This document shows, piece after piece, positions 27,257 to 36,136 of a DNA stretch of 64,000 bases. The notes beneath the pieces are model-generated. The model searched no databases. It had not been told where the DNA came from and saw only the letters and a program-made list of their open reading frames with translations. A program made the position numbers and the translations under genes. The first letter of the stretch is position 1, and every line of letters begins with the position of its first letter. This DNA is from Parasporobacterium sp. (lineage in GTDB: Bacteria > Bacillota > Clostridia > Lachnospirales > Lachnospiraceae): positions 52,601 through 116,600 of the forward strand of contig JAFUBX010000028.1 in NCBI GenBank assembly GCA_017459985.1, written 5' to 3'.

Positions 27257-27733
27257 TTACCGGGAGATCCCGATCAGTTCCATAATCCGTTTCTGCTCCT
27301 CTTCCATGATTTTCTCATCGTTTTTCGTCATGTGGTCATAGCCCGTCAGATGCAGCATGCTGTGGACCACCAGAAAGGCCAGCTCTCTTCGGGGGCTGTG
27401 GCCGTATTCCTCTGCCTGGGAAAGGATCTTTTCCCCGCAGATCACAATGTCTCCGAGAATATCTCCTTCGGAATGGGGATTGACTTCCTCATCGAACATC
27501 CCCGGCGTTTCGAATTCAAAATACGGGAAGGACAGCACGTCCGTGACCTTATCGATCTCCCGGGTGTCCCGGTTGATCTCCCGGATCTCTTCCGGGGTTA
27601 CGATCATCACATTCACATCCAGATCCGTGGGGATCTGTTTGTCTTCCATGACGGCCTGCACAGCCTTCTGAATGGTTACTTTATAATGAAAATCGAATCT
27701 GCACTTTGCCTTGTTTTCAATATAGATCGACAT
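27257..27733 (-). CDS. ybeY: Endoribonuclease YbeY
   Basis: YbeY is a zinc-dependent RNase needed for 16S rRNA 3' maturation and ribosome quality control. The 158-residue product contains INRDTREIDKVTDVLSFP and the metal motif HSMLHLTGYDH near 135-145 (H-x(3)-H-x(5)-H). GGAGA precedes ATG 27733. It follows phoH, its usual neighbour, by about 140 bp. Confidence 0.97.
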   Translation of the reverse strand: MSIYIENKAKCRFDFHYKVTIQKAVQAVMEDKQIPTDLDVNVMIVTPEEIREINRDTREIDKVTDVLSFPYFEFETPGMFDEEVNPHSEGDILGDIVICGEKILSQAEEYGHSPRRELAFLVVHSMLHLTGYDHMTKNDEKIMEEEQKRIMELIGISR

Positions 27734-27793
27734 GATTTCTCCTGATTCTGATTTGTTCCGGCGGATGCCTCACCGGCCTGTTTCCGGGGCTGC

Positions 27794-27891
27794 CCTGTTA
27801 TTTCCCTGAGGCTCTTTTGGGATCATTTCCGCGGGGCTCTGTCCTGTTATTTCCCTGAGGCTCTTTTGGGATCATTTCCGCAGGGCTCTGT
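27794..27891. repeat. 49-bp direct tandem repeat spanning the phoH stop codon
   Basis: Two copies (27794-27842, 27843-27891) differ by one base. The copy nearer phoH contains its last codons and TGA (27872-27874); the second is a noncoding duplicate. Confidence 0.9.
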
Positions 27892-28879
27892 CCTTCGGAC
27901 CGGATCCTGCTGCGTGTTTCTTCTCATACTCTTCATAGGCCTGTACGATCTTCTGCACCACCGGATGACGCACCACATCCTGACTGGTCAGATTGATGAT
28001 CGCGATCTCATCCTCCACGGATTCCAGAACCCGGATCGCCACATCCAGTCCGGAGACCTGCCCGGCCGGAAGGTCCTTCTGGGTCCGGTCGCCGGTGACC
28101 ACCACCTTGGATCCGAATCCGATTCTGGTCAGAAACATCTTCATCTGCGCAGGGGTGGTATTCTGAGCTTCATCCAGAATAATAAAGGCATTATCCAGGG
28201 TCCGGCCCCTCATGTATGCCAGCGGCGCCACTTCGATCAGGCCCTTTTCGCAGTTGGACAAATAACTTTCCGCCCCCATGATCTGATAGATCGCGTCATA
28301 CAGCGGCCGCAGATAGGGATCCACTTTCTGCTGCAGGTCTCCCGGCAAAAACCCGAGATTTTCCCCTGCCTCAATTGCCGGTCTGGTCAGGATGATGCGG
28401 CTGACATCTCCCTGTTTGAAGGCATCGATCGCCATGGCCATGGCGAGATAGGTCTTTCCGGTTCCCGCAGGACCCAGTCCGAACACGATCATGTTGTCAC
28501 GGATCGCGTCGACATATGTCTTTTGATTAAAGGTTTTGGGTTTGATGGGTTTGCCGTTCACGGTCCGGCAGATGATGTCGCTGTCCAGCTCCGCCACGGT
28601 GTGCTCGCTTCCTTCTTTGACAAGCGAAAGGGCGTAATCCACATTCTGGGCGGTGATCGGACTGCCCTTTCCTGCGACCTGGGCCAGGTCCTTTATGACC
28701 TTTTCCGCCTTCTTCGCCTGCGGACCGGAGCCAATGATCCGGATCGTTCCGTCTCTGGCAAGGATTTTCACATAAAGAGATTTCTCGATCTTCTTGATAT
28801 TCTCATCAAGATTTCCAAATACTTCCTTGATCGTATCTACTGACAGATCCACGATGGTTTCTATTTCGCTCAAGTTCAT
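27872..28879 (-). CDS. phoH: PhoH-family ATPase
   Basis: The 335-residue product has an N-terminal KH-like segment (RIIGSGPQAKKAEK), Walker A GPAGTGKT at 136-143 and Walker B FIILDEAQN. The GDRTQKDLP motif follows. PhoH/YbeZ proteins work with YbeY in RNA metabolism. The AAGGGG site lies only one base before ATG 28879 but seven before an in-frame TTG at 28873, so the TTG may be used. Confidence 0.94.
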   Translation of the reverse strand: MNLSEIETIVDLSVDTIKEVFGNLDENIKKIEKSLYVKILARDGTIRIIGSGPQAKKAEKVIKDLAQVAGKGSPITAQNVDYALSLVKEGSEHTVAELDSDIICRTVNGKPIKPKTFNQKTYVDAIRDNMIVFGLGPAGTGKTYLAMAMAIDAFKQGDVSRIILTRPAIEAGENLGFLPGDLQQKVDPYLRPLYDAIYQIMGAESYLSNCEKGLIEVAPLAYMRGRTLDNAFIILDEAQNTTPAQMKMFLTRIGFGSKVVVTGDRTQKDLPAGQVSGLDVAIRVLESVEDEIAIINLTSQDVVRHPVVQKIVQAYEEYEKKHAAGSGPKDRALRK

Positions 28880-29001
28880 TCCCCTTGGATGTTTATTGTC
28901 GTACCAACATTGCGGATTATATCATCCGGCCGGTTTTAATACAACAGAATAAGTGCAGATGTTGTGATTGGTTGTTGTAGTTGCAGTCCTCGAAGGGCAA
29001 C

Positions 29002-29027
29002 AAAAAAGGCAATCTTCCGATTGCCTT
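29002..29027 (-). terminator. rpsU terminator
   Basis: AAGGCAATC (29006-29014) pairs perfectly with GATTGCCTT (29019-29027) around a four-base loop. Six Ts follow on the minus strand. Confidence 0.88.
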
Positions 29028-29041
29028 CAGATACTGCCTGA

Positions 29042-29219
29042 TTAGTTATATTTACGCTTACGAGCAGCTTCAGACTTTTTCTTGCGTCTTACGCTCGGCT
29101 TCTCGTAATGCTCACGTTTGCGAATCTCCTGCTGAATGCCTGCCTTCGCGCAATTTCTCTTAAAACGTCTGAGAGCGCTGTCGATGGATTCGCCTTCTTT
29201 AACGATAACATTTGACATA
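29042..29219 (-). pseudogene. rpsU: 30S ribosomal protein S21 gene with a +1 frameshift
   Basis: From ATG 29217-29219 the frame reads [20 protein letters not shown] and then departs from S21. One base further along, the next frame continues [20 protein letters not shown] and ends KRKYN at a TAA at 29042-29044. The distance is 178 bases, one more than the 177 needed for an intact 58-residue S21. The extra A lies in TTTTAAAGAG near 29163. Promoter-like TTGACG (29297-29302), a GGAGGGAGG site and a terminator are all intact. Either the base is a sequence error, or S21 is inactive or made by frameshifting. Confidence 0.85.
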
Positions 29220-29382
29220 AGCTAAAAACTAACCTCCCTCCAATCGTGGATTCTCCGCTTACGCGCATGAAGCTATTATAGCATAATTTGTCCGTTCGTC
29301 AACCAGAAAATACTGGGTTTTCCCGGGATTTCCGAGGAAAAATGCATCGGTCATCCGGGAATCTCCGACCTTCCGGTGACTT

Positions 29383-29577
29383 GGAAGGTCGGGTATGGAG
29401 TTTACAGGTTTTTTCTGAATTTACCTTCCGGATTTTCAACGATTTACCTGGCAAACGGAAGGTCAGGTATGGAGTTTACAGGGTTTTTCCGAATTTACCT
29501 TCCGGATTTTCAACGATTTACCTGGAAAACGGAAGGTCAGGTATGGAGTTTACAGGTTTTTTCCGAATTTACCTTCC
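29383..29577 (+). repeat. 74-bp repeat (47-bp palindromic unit), three copies
   Basis: Units at 29383-29429, 29457-29503 and 29531-29577 run GGAAGGTC(A/G)GGTATGGAGTTT to GAATTTACCTTCC with exactly 74-bp spacing and a conserved TTTTCAACGATTTACC spacer. They fill the 480-bp gap between rpsU and yraN, which holds no gene. Confidence 0.9.
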
Positions 29578-29699
29578 GGACAGTATTCCCCTCCCTGTGT
29601 CACCTTGAGCGCTTCGGTTGCAAATAGCACAGCCTGATCTTATACTCTGAGGATCACCGGAAATATATCCACTCTTTAGTTTTCATATTGGGGATGTTA

Positions 29700-30044
29700 T
29701 TACTGCCACGCGTTTTTGATATGAAGTACCTCGTCGGCGTCAATCAGGATCGCATCAAATCTGCAGAATGCATCCATACGGATCTTCTGCTCCGCCATAT
29801 ACCACTGGGCGACCCGCCGGATCTTCTGCTGCTTCTGCCGGGAAATAGCATACTCTGCGCCGCCGTATTCCGTGCTGCTCCGATATTTGACCTCCACAAA
29901 GACCAGTTCCTCCCGGTCCTTTGCAATAATGTCAATTTCGCCGATCCGGACCCGGTAATTGCGTGCCAGAATCTGCATCCCTTCATTTTCCAGTCTTTCG
30001 CAGGCCAGATCTTCATAGGACGCGCCAATGCTCCGTTTATTCAT
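29700..30044 (-). CDS. yraN: YraN family protein (UPF0102), endonuclease-like
   Basis: The 114-residue product has the restriction-endonuclease-like core GEIDIIAKDREELVFVEVKYR near 40-60, which supplies the E-x-D...E-x-K pattern. The start GASYEDLACERLENEGM matches the family. Function is not well established; it often lies next to rnhB, as here (rnhB is upstream on the same strand beyond a 51-bp repeat array). Confidence 0.92.
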   Translation of the reverse strand: MNKRSIGASYEDLACERLENEGMQILARNYRVRIGEIDIIAKDREELVFVEVKYRSSTEYGGAEYAISRQKQQKIRRVAQWYMAEQKIRMDAFCRFDAILIDADEVLHIKNAWQ

Positions 30045-30199
30045 TTATTCTTTCTTCTTTCATGATTTTGTTCAACGGGTTGAAATACACGAGTCGCAGG
30101 GCATCCGCATTACCTGAAAAGTTTGTGTATGTCTCTCTGTAGTATTGTTGTTACTCCCATGAAAGCAGATTAATGAGTCATCCTCATATTCAGGAGATT

Positions 30200-30445
30200 T
30201 TCTCACGAAATGCCCCTGAAATGCTGCTTTCGTGAGAAACCCGGGAACATTTCTCACGAAATACTCCTGAAATGCTGCTTTCGTGAGAAAACCGGGAGTA
30301 ATTCTCACGAATTGCCCCTAAAATGCTGTTTCCGTGAGAAACCCGGGAACATTTCTCACGAAATGTCCCTAAAATGCTGCTTTCGTGAGAAAACCAGGAA
30401 CATTTCTCACGAAATGCTCCTGAAATGCTGCTTTCGTGAGAAAAG
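30200..30445. repeat. 51-bp tandem hairpin repeat, five copies
   Basis: Copies start at 30200, 30251, 30302, 30353 and 30404. Each contains TTCTCACGAAA ... TTTCGTGAGAA, an 11-bp inverted repeat around about 18 bases. The 51-bp length keeps frames open, so long spurious frames appear here. The array fills the yraN-rnhB gap. Confidence 0.93.
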
Positions 30446-30507
30446 TGCGGTGTTCCAATGCCTCTGTTCGTTTCTCATGGGATTATAGCTATTTCATTGA
30501 GGAGACT

Positions 30508-31473
30508 TCAGTGGATGAAGCTGCGGCGATGGATGCTGAGCATGCCGTATTGGCGGATTGCTTCGCGGTGGGCCGCGGTTCCGTATCCTTTATGGGAGGC
30601 AAATCCGTACTGCGGGTACAGTTTGTCGTATTCGTACATGATATGATCTCTGGTGACTTTGGCGATGATGCTGCCGGCCGCGATGCTGACGCTTTTGGCG
30701 TCTCCCTTGATGATACCGGTTTGCGGGATCCGGATGTCCGGGATATGGACAGCGTCTGCCAGGATATAGTCCGGCACGATCGCCGCGGATTCCGATGACT
30801 CGTTATCTTTGAATTTCTCCGGCACAACCGCTGCGGAACTCTCTGACGCTTCCCCGCCGGAGCTTGCGGAATCCGGAAGTTCAAATAAGACGAGCCTGCG
30901 AACCAGATCGTGAACATCAATGCTGCCATCCTCATGGCGGGCGGCTTTATCTGTCAGAAAAGCGGTATTTCTCAGATTGGCAATCGCCATACGCATGGCG
31001 CGGTAGGTGGCCTGCAGAATATTGATCTGATCGATCGTCCCTGCGCCGGAATAGCCGATTCCAACGGCGATCGCTTTCTGCAGGATCTCAATATAAAGGG
31101 ACTCCCGCCGTTTCTCGGAAAGTTTTTTGGAGTCGTTGAGATACAGGATCTCTTTCTCCGGATCCGAAAGATTCAGAATCACGGCACCGGCAACCACCGG
31201 CCCTGCGAAGGGTCCCCGGCCTGCTTCATCGATTCCGCAGATCAGCACCCCGGCACCGCCTTGCTGTAATCCGGCAGAGCTTTGCTGTACCCCGGCACCG
31301 CCTTGCTGTAATCCGGCAGAGCTTTGCTGTACCCCGGATCCGCCTTGCTGCAATCCGGCAGCGCTTTGCTGCGCGCAGATTTCCCGCTCAAAGGACTGCA
31401 TCTGAAAGGTTCGTTCTTTCTCCGCCTCCAGCCTGGCGGCTTTTCTGGCGAGAGCTTCTTCTTTCCTGGTCAT
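30508..31473 (-). CDS. rnhB: Ribonuclease HII with low-complexity insertions
   Basis: RNase HII cuts RNA in RNA-DNA hybrids and at single ribonucleotides. The catalytic motifs are [39 protein letters not shown] and the basic [21 protein letters not shown]. About 321 residues is far longer than the usual 200-260. The extra length is an N-terminal extension holding three exact-length 14-residue repeats, plus a Ser/Glu-rich insertion of about 35 residues between ELPDS and PDYIL. ATG 31473 is chosen with GGAGG six bases upstream. Catalytic residues appear intact. Confidence 0.93.
   Translation of the reverse strand: MTRKEEALARKAARLEAEKERTFQMQSFEREICAQQSAAGLQQGGSGVQQSSAGLQQGGAGVQQSSAGLQQGGAGVLICGIDEAGRGPFAGPVVAGAVILNLSDPEKEILYLNDSKKLSEKRRESLYIEILQKAIAVGIGYSGAGTIDQINILQATYRAMRMAIANLRNTAFLTDKAARHEDGSIDVHDLVRRLVLFELPDSASSGGEASESSAAVVPEKFKDNESSESAAIVPDYILADAVHIPDIRIPQTGIIKGDAKSVSIAAGSIIAKVTRDHIMYEYDKLYPQYGFASHKGYGTAAHREAIRQYGMLSIHRRSFIH
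31246..31371. repeat. Three 42-bp coding repeats in rnhB
   Basis: The unit encodes [14 protein letters not shown]. The first copy has two changes (SA for SS, GS for GA); the other two are identical in protein. The array is in frame just before the catalytic domain. Confidence 0.9.
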
Positions 31474-31569
31474 GATTTCCTCCATGAGTGGGTCCCGGTC
31501 TTCTCTACCGGTTCCGTTATCTGATATGCAGCTGCCGGAGTTACTTCCGGCGGCAGGGTCCCGGCGTTC

Positions 31570-34500
31570 TTACCCGACCTGCTCTGTCTCGTCCTCCACA
31601 TCCGCCAGGTTGACGGAGATCAGGGTGGAAACACCCCGCTCCTGCATGGTGATACCGTAGAGACGGTCGGCCGCTTCCATAGTCCCCTTGCGGTGAGTGA
31701 TCACGATAAACTGGGTGTCTTTGGTCAACTTATGCAGATAGTTCGCGTAACGGATGATATTGGAATCGTCCAGCGCGGCCTCGATCTCGTCCAGGATACA
31801 GAAGGGGGAAGGCTTCAGGTTCTGGATCGCGAATAACAGGGCGATGGCGGTGAGGGCCTTCTCGCCTCCGGAAAGCTGCATCATATTCTGCAGCTTCTTG
31901 CCCGGCGGCTGGGCGATGACCGTGATCCCGGCCTCCAGCACATCCACATCCTCTTCCAGCTCGATGGTTCCGAATCCGCCGCCGAACATTTCCTTGAAGA
32001 CCCGGGAGAACTCGGAGCGGATTTTGCGGAATTCGGTATTGAACTGGCTGCGCATTTCCCGGTCCAGATCCCGGATAATGCGGACCAGATCCTTCTCTGC
32101 CTTTACCAGATCCTCATGCTGGGAGGACAGGAACTCATAACGTTCCCGGACTTCCTTGTATTCTTCGATGGCACCCACATTGATGGTGCCCAGCGAGCGG
32201 ATACTGCTCTTCAGTTCCGCGATCCTTTCCCGCATGACTTTCGCGTCCTGCAGTTCCTCATCCCTGAGGTCCAGGGCGTTGTTGTAGGTCAGCTGATACT
32301 CTTCCCAGATGTAATTGGATTTGCTCTCGAACCGTTCCTCCAGCTTCTCCCGCAGGGAGGTCAGGCGGAACAGTTCCTTATCCAGATTGGTGGTGCGCTG
32401 GGCAAATGCTTCCCTCTGCTCGATGAAATCCTTATGGGTCAGGGAGTTTTCTTCCTTCTGCTTTTCCAGATCTGCCAGGGAGGTTTCCTGCAGCGCGATT
32501 TCTTCATCCGCACGGGTAATGGAGACTCGGATCTCCTCGATCTCCTTCTGCTTGCCGATGATCACGGAATCCAGGTTCTCGTGGCTGGTATTCAGTTCCT
32601 CCAGCTCTGACTGCAAGCGGGAGATCACCTGATCGGATCTTGCGGCAGATTCGCTCAGGAAATTGATCTGCTCCGAGATCCGGGAGGTTTCCACCTTCAT
32701 GGTCTGGGCCAGAAGCATTTCCCTGCTTTCCAGCTCTTTATTTTCCTCCAACTCCGTCTCCAGACGAAGGATCTCCTCCTTGACGGAATCATTCTGCTGC
32801 TCATTCTCTTCCAGCATTTCATGGATGGAGGAATTCTCATCGGTGATCGTACCGGTCTGCTCTTCGATGGACCGGCTCTCCTGATCGGCGTCCTTCACCC
32901 GGCCTTCCAGTTCCTCTTCCCGGCGGATCGCCGCCTGCAGATTGACCTGCACCGTATTATGATAAATCCGGTGCTCGGAAAGCTCACTGCGCAGAAGCTC
33001 GATGGCGGAAGTCAGATCCCTGCGGCCTGACACCGCTTCCTCCAGAGAATGGGAGATTTCCTTTTCCTGCTGCGAGGCCTGGCGGATCATCTTTTCCAGA
33101 TCCTCCATTTCCCGGCGCCGGCCCAGCAGATTGGATTTGTTCTTAAATGCACCGCCGGTAAGGGATCCGCCCCTGTTTAAAAGCTCCCCTTCCAACGTCA
33201 CGATGATCAGGGAATATTTATATTTCCGGGCAATTACCAGTGCGTGGTCAATGGTATCTGCCACAACGATCTTGCCCAGCAGATACTCGGCGACCCCTTT
33301 ATATCTGTCTTCCACCTGCACCAGGGAGCTGGCCAGTCCCAGAACACCTTCCTCCTCCAGCGCTTCGCTCTGGCGGAATTCGCCCCGGCCGGTCACTGCC
33401 TTCAGAGGCAGGAAGGTCGCCCGTCCCAGTTTGTTCTTTTTCAGATATTCAATGACCTCCTTGGCGGTGGCTTCCGTGTCCGTGACCACATTCTGAATGC
33501 TGCCGCCGAGAGCTGTTTCAATGGCGGTTTCGTACTTTTTCTCGGTCCGGATGATATCCGCCACAACGCCGTGAATTCCGGGGGTCTTGTCCTTCAGCTT
33601 CATGATCTCCCGGATGGTATTTCCGTAGCCTTCATAGCGTTCTGTGATGTTGCGCAGACTCTCCAGCGCGGCCTGGCCCTTCATGCGCTTTTCCCTCGTT
33701 AAGGAAAGCTCCCTTTCCAGGGTCCGGATCCGCTCTTCCGCCTCCTTCTGGGCTTTTAGCTGCTCCTGTACCTTCTCTTCCGCTTCCCGGACCTGTCCGG
33801 CCGCTTCCTCCAGGGCTTCCTGCAGCGTCTTCGTTTCCTGCTCCCGGTCCGCCTTATCTGAAGAGAACTTCTGAAGATTTGCGCTCAGTTCCTCCCGGCG
33901 CCGCTTCATCTCCTCCATCCGGGTGTTGAGGCGTTCCATCCGGGCATTTAACCGGCCCTTCTCCGCCACGAGCTCAATCAGCTGTTCCTTGCGGGATTCA
34001 ATCTGCTGCCGCAGATGCTCCCCCTTTTCCTGAATATCCAGAACCAGACTGTCCTTCCGTCCGGAATCGGTGACTGCTTTGGACAGCTTCTTCTGGGTCT
34101 CTTCTTTGTCAGTCAGGAGCTGTTCTTTCTCCCTGCGGCTGGCATCGATCTGTTCCTGCAGGGACTCGACCCGCTCCAGATAGGTACTCTCCGCCTCCCC
34201 GGCGGAACGGATCTGCTCGGAAAGCACATTGATCCGGCCCTTCAGATTCTCCCGGATGATATTGCTCCGGGAAATCTCCGTGCGCACCCGGCTGATCTTC
34301 TCCTCCATCAGGGTCAGTTCCTCACTGAGGCGCTGGTATTCCTTCCGGGTCTCTTCAAATTCGGCAGCGGCGGCTTCCAGTTCCTTCCGGGTGATCTCCT
34401 CCTTGCGCTGGGTATCCCGGATCCGGGTCCTGATGTCTCCGTTTTCAAACAAAAACAGATTGATATCGTATTTCTTCAAATCATTTTTATAGACGACAAA

Positions 34501-35142
34501 CTGCTCCGCCGCCTCGCTCTGGCGTTTCAGCGGACCCACCTGACGTTTCAGTTCATTTAAAATATCGCTGACCCGGGCCAGATTCTGCCGCTCGTTCTCC
34601 AGTTTGCGCAGAGCCAGGGTCTTGCGTTTTTTGAATTTGACGATGCCGACGGCCTCATCGAAGATCTCCCGGCGTTCCTCCGGTTTTCCCTGCAGGATCT
34701 TGTCGATCTGCCCCTGTCCGATGATGGAATAGCCTTCCTTGCCGATACCGGTATCATAGAACATCTCCTGCACATCCCGCAGCCGGCACACGGATCCGTT
34801 GATCATGTATTCACTTTCTCCGGAACGGTAAACCCGGCGGGAGATGGTGACCTCATTAAAATCCACCTTCAGCTTGTGGTCCGAATTGTCCAGGGTAATG
34901 GCCACAAAGGCATAGCTCTGGGGTCTTCGGGTGGAGGTGCCGGCAAAAATGACATCCTCCATCTTAGAGCCCCGCAGCTGCTTGATCTTCTGCTCGCCGA
35001 GAACCCAGCGGACCGCGTCCGCCACATTGCTCTTGCCGGACCCGTTCGGACCCACGATCCCCGTGATCCCCTCCGGAAATTCGAAGATGATCTTATTGGC
35101 AAAGCTCTTAAATCCGTGTATTTCAATACTTTTCAGGTACAT
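31570..35142 (-). CDS. smc: Chromosome segregation protein SMC
   Basis: SMC is the ATPase arm of the condensin-like complex that organises the chromosome. The 1190-residue product has the N-terminal MYLKSIEIHGFKSFANK with Walker A GPNGSGKSN. Long coiled-coils flank a hinge near 510-650 (GIHGVVADIIRTEKKYETAI). The C-terminal signature is LSGGEKALTAIALLFAI and Walker B is FCILDEIEAALDD. It starts 25 bases after the hip kinase gene with a poor ribosome-binding site. rnc and ftsY, the usual neighbours, are displaced. Confidence 0.98.
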   Translation of the reverse strand: MYLKSIEIHGFKSFANKIIFEFPEGITGIVGPNGSGKSNVADAVRWVLGEQKIKQLRGSKMEDVIFAGTSTRRPQSYAFVAITLDNSDHKLKVDFNEVTISRRVYRSGESEYMINGSVCRLRDVQEMFYDTGIGKEGYSIIGQGQIDKILQGKPEERREIFDEAVGIVKFKKRKTLALRKLENERQNLARVSDILNELKRQVGPLKRQSEAAEQFVVYKNDLKKYDINLFLFENGDIRTRIRDTQRKEEITRKELEAAAAEFEETRKEYQRLSEELTLMEEKISRVRTEISRSNIIRENLKGRINVLSEQIRSAGEAESTYLERVESLQEQIDASRREKEQLLTDKEETQKKLSKAVTDSGRKDSLVLDIQEKGEHLRQQIESRKEQLIELVAEKGRLNARMERLNTRMEEMKRRREELSANLQKFSSDKADREQETKTLQEALEEAAGQVREAEEKVQEQLKAQKEAEERIRTLERELSLTREKRMKGQAALESLRNITERYEGYGNTIREIMKLKDKTPGIHGVVADIIRTEKKYETAIETALGGSIQNVVTDTEATAKEVIEYLKKNKLGRATFLPLKAVTGRGEFRQSEALEEEGVLGLASSLVQVEDRYKGVAEYLLGKIVVADTIDHALVIARKYKYSLIIVTLEGELLNRGGSLTGGAFKNKSNLLGRRREMEDLEKMIRQASQQEKEISHSLEEAVSGRRDLTSAIELLRSELSEHRIYHNTVQVNLQAAIRREEELEGRVKDADQESRSIEEQTGTITDENSSIHEMLEENEQQNDSVKEEILRLETELEENKELESREMLLAQTMKVETSRISEQINFLSESAARSDQVISRLQSELEELNTSHENLDSVIIGKQKEIEEIRVSITRADEEIALQETSLADLEKQKEENSLTHKDFIEQREAFAQRTTNLDKELFRLTSLREKLEERFESKSNYIWEEYQLTYNNALDLRDEELQDAKVMRERIAELKSSIRSLGTINVGAIEEYKEVRERYEFLSSQHEDLVKAEKDLVRIIRDLDREMRSQFNTEFRKIRSEFSRVFKEMFGGGFGTIELEEDVDVLEAGITVIAQPPGKKLQNMMQLSGGEKALTAIALLFAIQNLKPSPFCILDEIEAALDDSNIIRYANYLHKLTKDTQFIVITHRKGTMEAADRLYGITMQERGVSTLISVNLADVEDETEQVG

Positions 35143-35159
35143 AGATGTTTTTCTCTTTC

Positions 35160-35171
35160 CTAAAACGTCAT
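35160..35171. repeat. 12-bp direct repeat, left flank of hip module
   Basis: CTAAAACGTCAT here and at 36782-36793 exactly bracket the hip genes. The hip kinase TGA stop (35168-35170 complement) lies within this copy. Confidence 0.85.
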
Positions 35172-36136
35172 TTTAACGATTCTATCCGCTGATCCATCAG
35201 TTCGATAAATGCCGTCTGCATATCCTCCGGCAGCCAGGAATCCCTGCAAAGAGTATGATAGCGATCCTGCATTTTTATTACCTTCGCGATGAGATTATCG
35301 GCCGCTTTTTCATTGATCCCGCTGGTATGGGCAAATTTCAGAAAATCATTTTTATGAAGATTCCGTTTTTTTCCATTTATCGTAAGCGCAGTCTGTTCCT
35401 GATCCTCCGGAAGGATCAGATTGACCGGAAGAAGATCATACGCAGGCGACAGACCATATTGTCGGCTTCCGGAAACGGTTTCGAACAGGGAAAAGTTTTT
35501 CAGGTGCATATCAGAATTTCCGGTCACAAAGGAAAAAACCAGCCGCAGATATAATTCTGAAAGATCCAGTCCGGGGTTCCGGGAATAACGAAGAACGATC
35601 TTTGCACACCGTTCGTAGGAACCGTGATATTTATCCGCTGTGAGTTTCCCGTCAAGCTGACAGAAATCTTCCATCGCAATTTTTTGTACAGACTGTTTCT
35701 TCTTTCCAGTGATGCTGCGGTCGATTCGTCTGGTAATATAGGAAAATGATTTCTGATCCTCTGATCGCAGCAGCCCAAAGGGCACAACCCTGATTCCTGT
35801 CTTCTCTGCCATACGCATCACCAGATGTTCCGCTTCAGGCAGTGAAGGATAATCTTCTGACTGTGGTTTTAAAATATATCCATTCGGATAATCCACAACG
35901 GTAAGGCGGGGCAATCCGCTGGATTCCAGATGCAGAGACAGTTTTTTCTGAACTCCGGGGATCGTATAGCCTCTGCCGGCTGCTTCTGTTACAATCCGGT
36001 TTAATCCCTCGTCCGAAATATCCAGTTCCGGTAATTCCTCCGTTGCGAAAAATTTCCGTATACAGCTTTTGTGCCAGAGATTTGTCTGCTCTGAAGCAGA
36101 TTCTTTCAGAGGACGTCCGCAGCATAAGCAGTTCAT
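35168..36136 (-). CDS. hipT: HipA/HipT-type serine/threonine kinase toxin with N-terminal zinc finger
   Basis: The 322-residue kinase starts with a zinc-finger-like CLCCGRPL...WHKSCIRKFF (Cys3, Cys6, His22, Cys25). The Gly-rich loop reads GYTIPGVQKKLSL (56-68), Lys90 lies in YILKP, the catalytic loop is GNSDMHLKN (206-214) and the metal motif is PAYDLLPV (231-238). It lacks the HipA N-terminal subdomain, which is encoded by the upstream gene overlapping by ATGA. This layout matches HipBST systems, where the kinase phosphorylates a tRNA synthetase (TrpS in E. coli O127). GGGAGGA before ATG 36136 fixes the start. Confidence 0.85.
   Translation of the reverse strand: MNCLCCGRPLKESASEQTNLWHKSCIRKFFATEELPELDISDEGLNRIVTEAAGRGYTIPGVQKKLSLHLESSGLPRLTVVDYPNGYILKPQSEDYPSLPEAEHLVMRMAEKTGIRVVPFGLLRSEDQKSFSYITRRIDRSITGKKKQSVQKIAMEDFCQLDGKLTADKYHGSYERCAKIVLRYSRNPGLDLSELYLRLVFSFVTGNSDMHLKNFSLFETVSGSRQYGLSPAYDLLPVNLILPEDQEQTALTINGKKRNLHKNDFLKFAHTSGINEKAADNLIAKVIKMQDRYHTLCRDSWLPEDMQTAFIELMDQRIESLK

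Noticed and set aside
29042-29219. Programmed +1 frameshift in rpsU as the main explanation
   Set aside because: The site TTT-AAA-GAG has no stop codon pause or known slippery tRNA context; a real or technical insertion is simpler.
30200-30445. Possible CRISPR array
   Set aside because: The segments between palindromic arms are near-identical rather than unique spacers, and no cas gene is present.
30072-30488. Open frames with LKCCFREKPGNISHE-type repeats on both strands
   Set aside because: They exist only because the 51-bp repeat is a multiple of three; no start signals or known domain.
36133-36136. Single hipA gene broken by a frameshift
   Set aside because: The two frames are joined by a clean ATGA overlap with a strong ribosome-binding site (GGGAGGA) before the second start, and the kinase has its own zinc-finger N-terminus, so they are separate genes.
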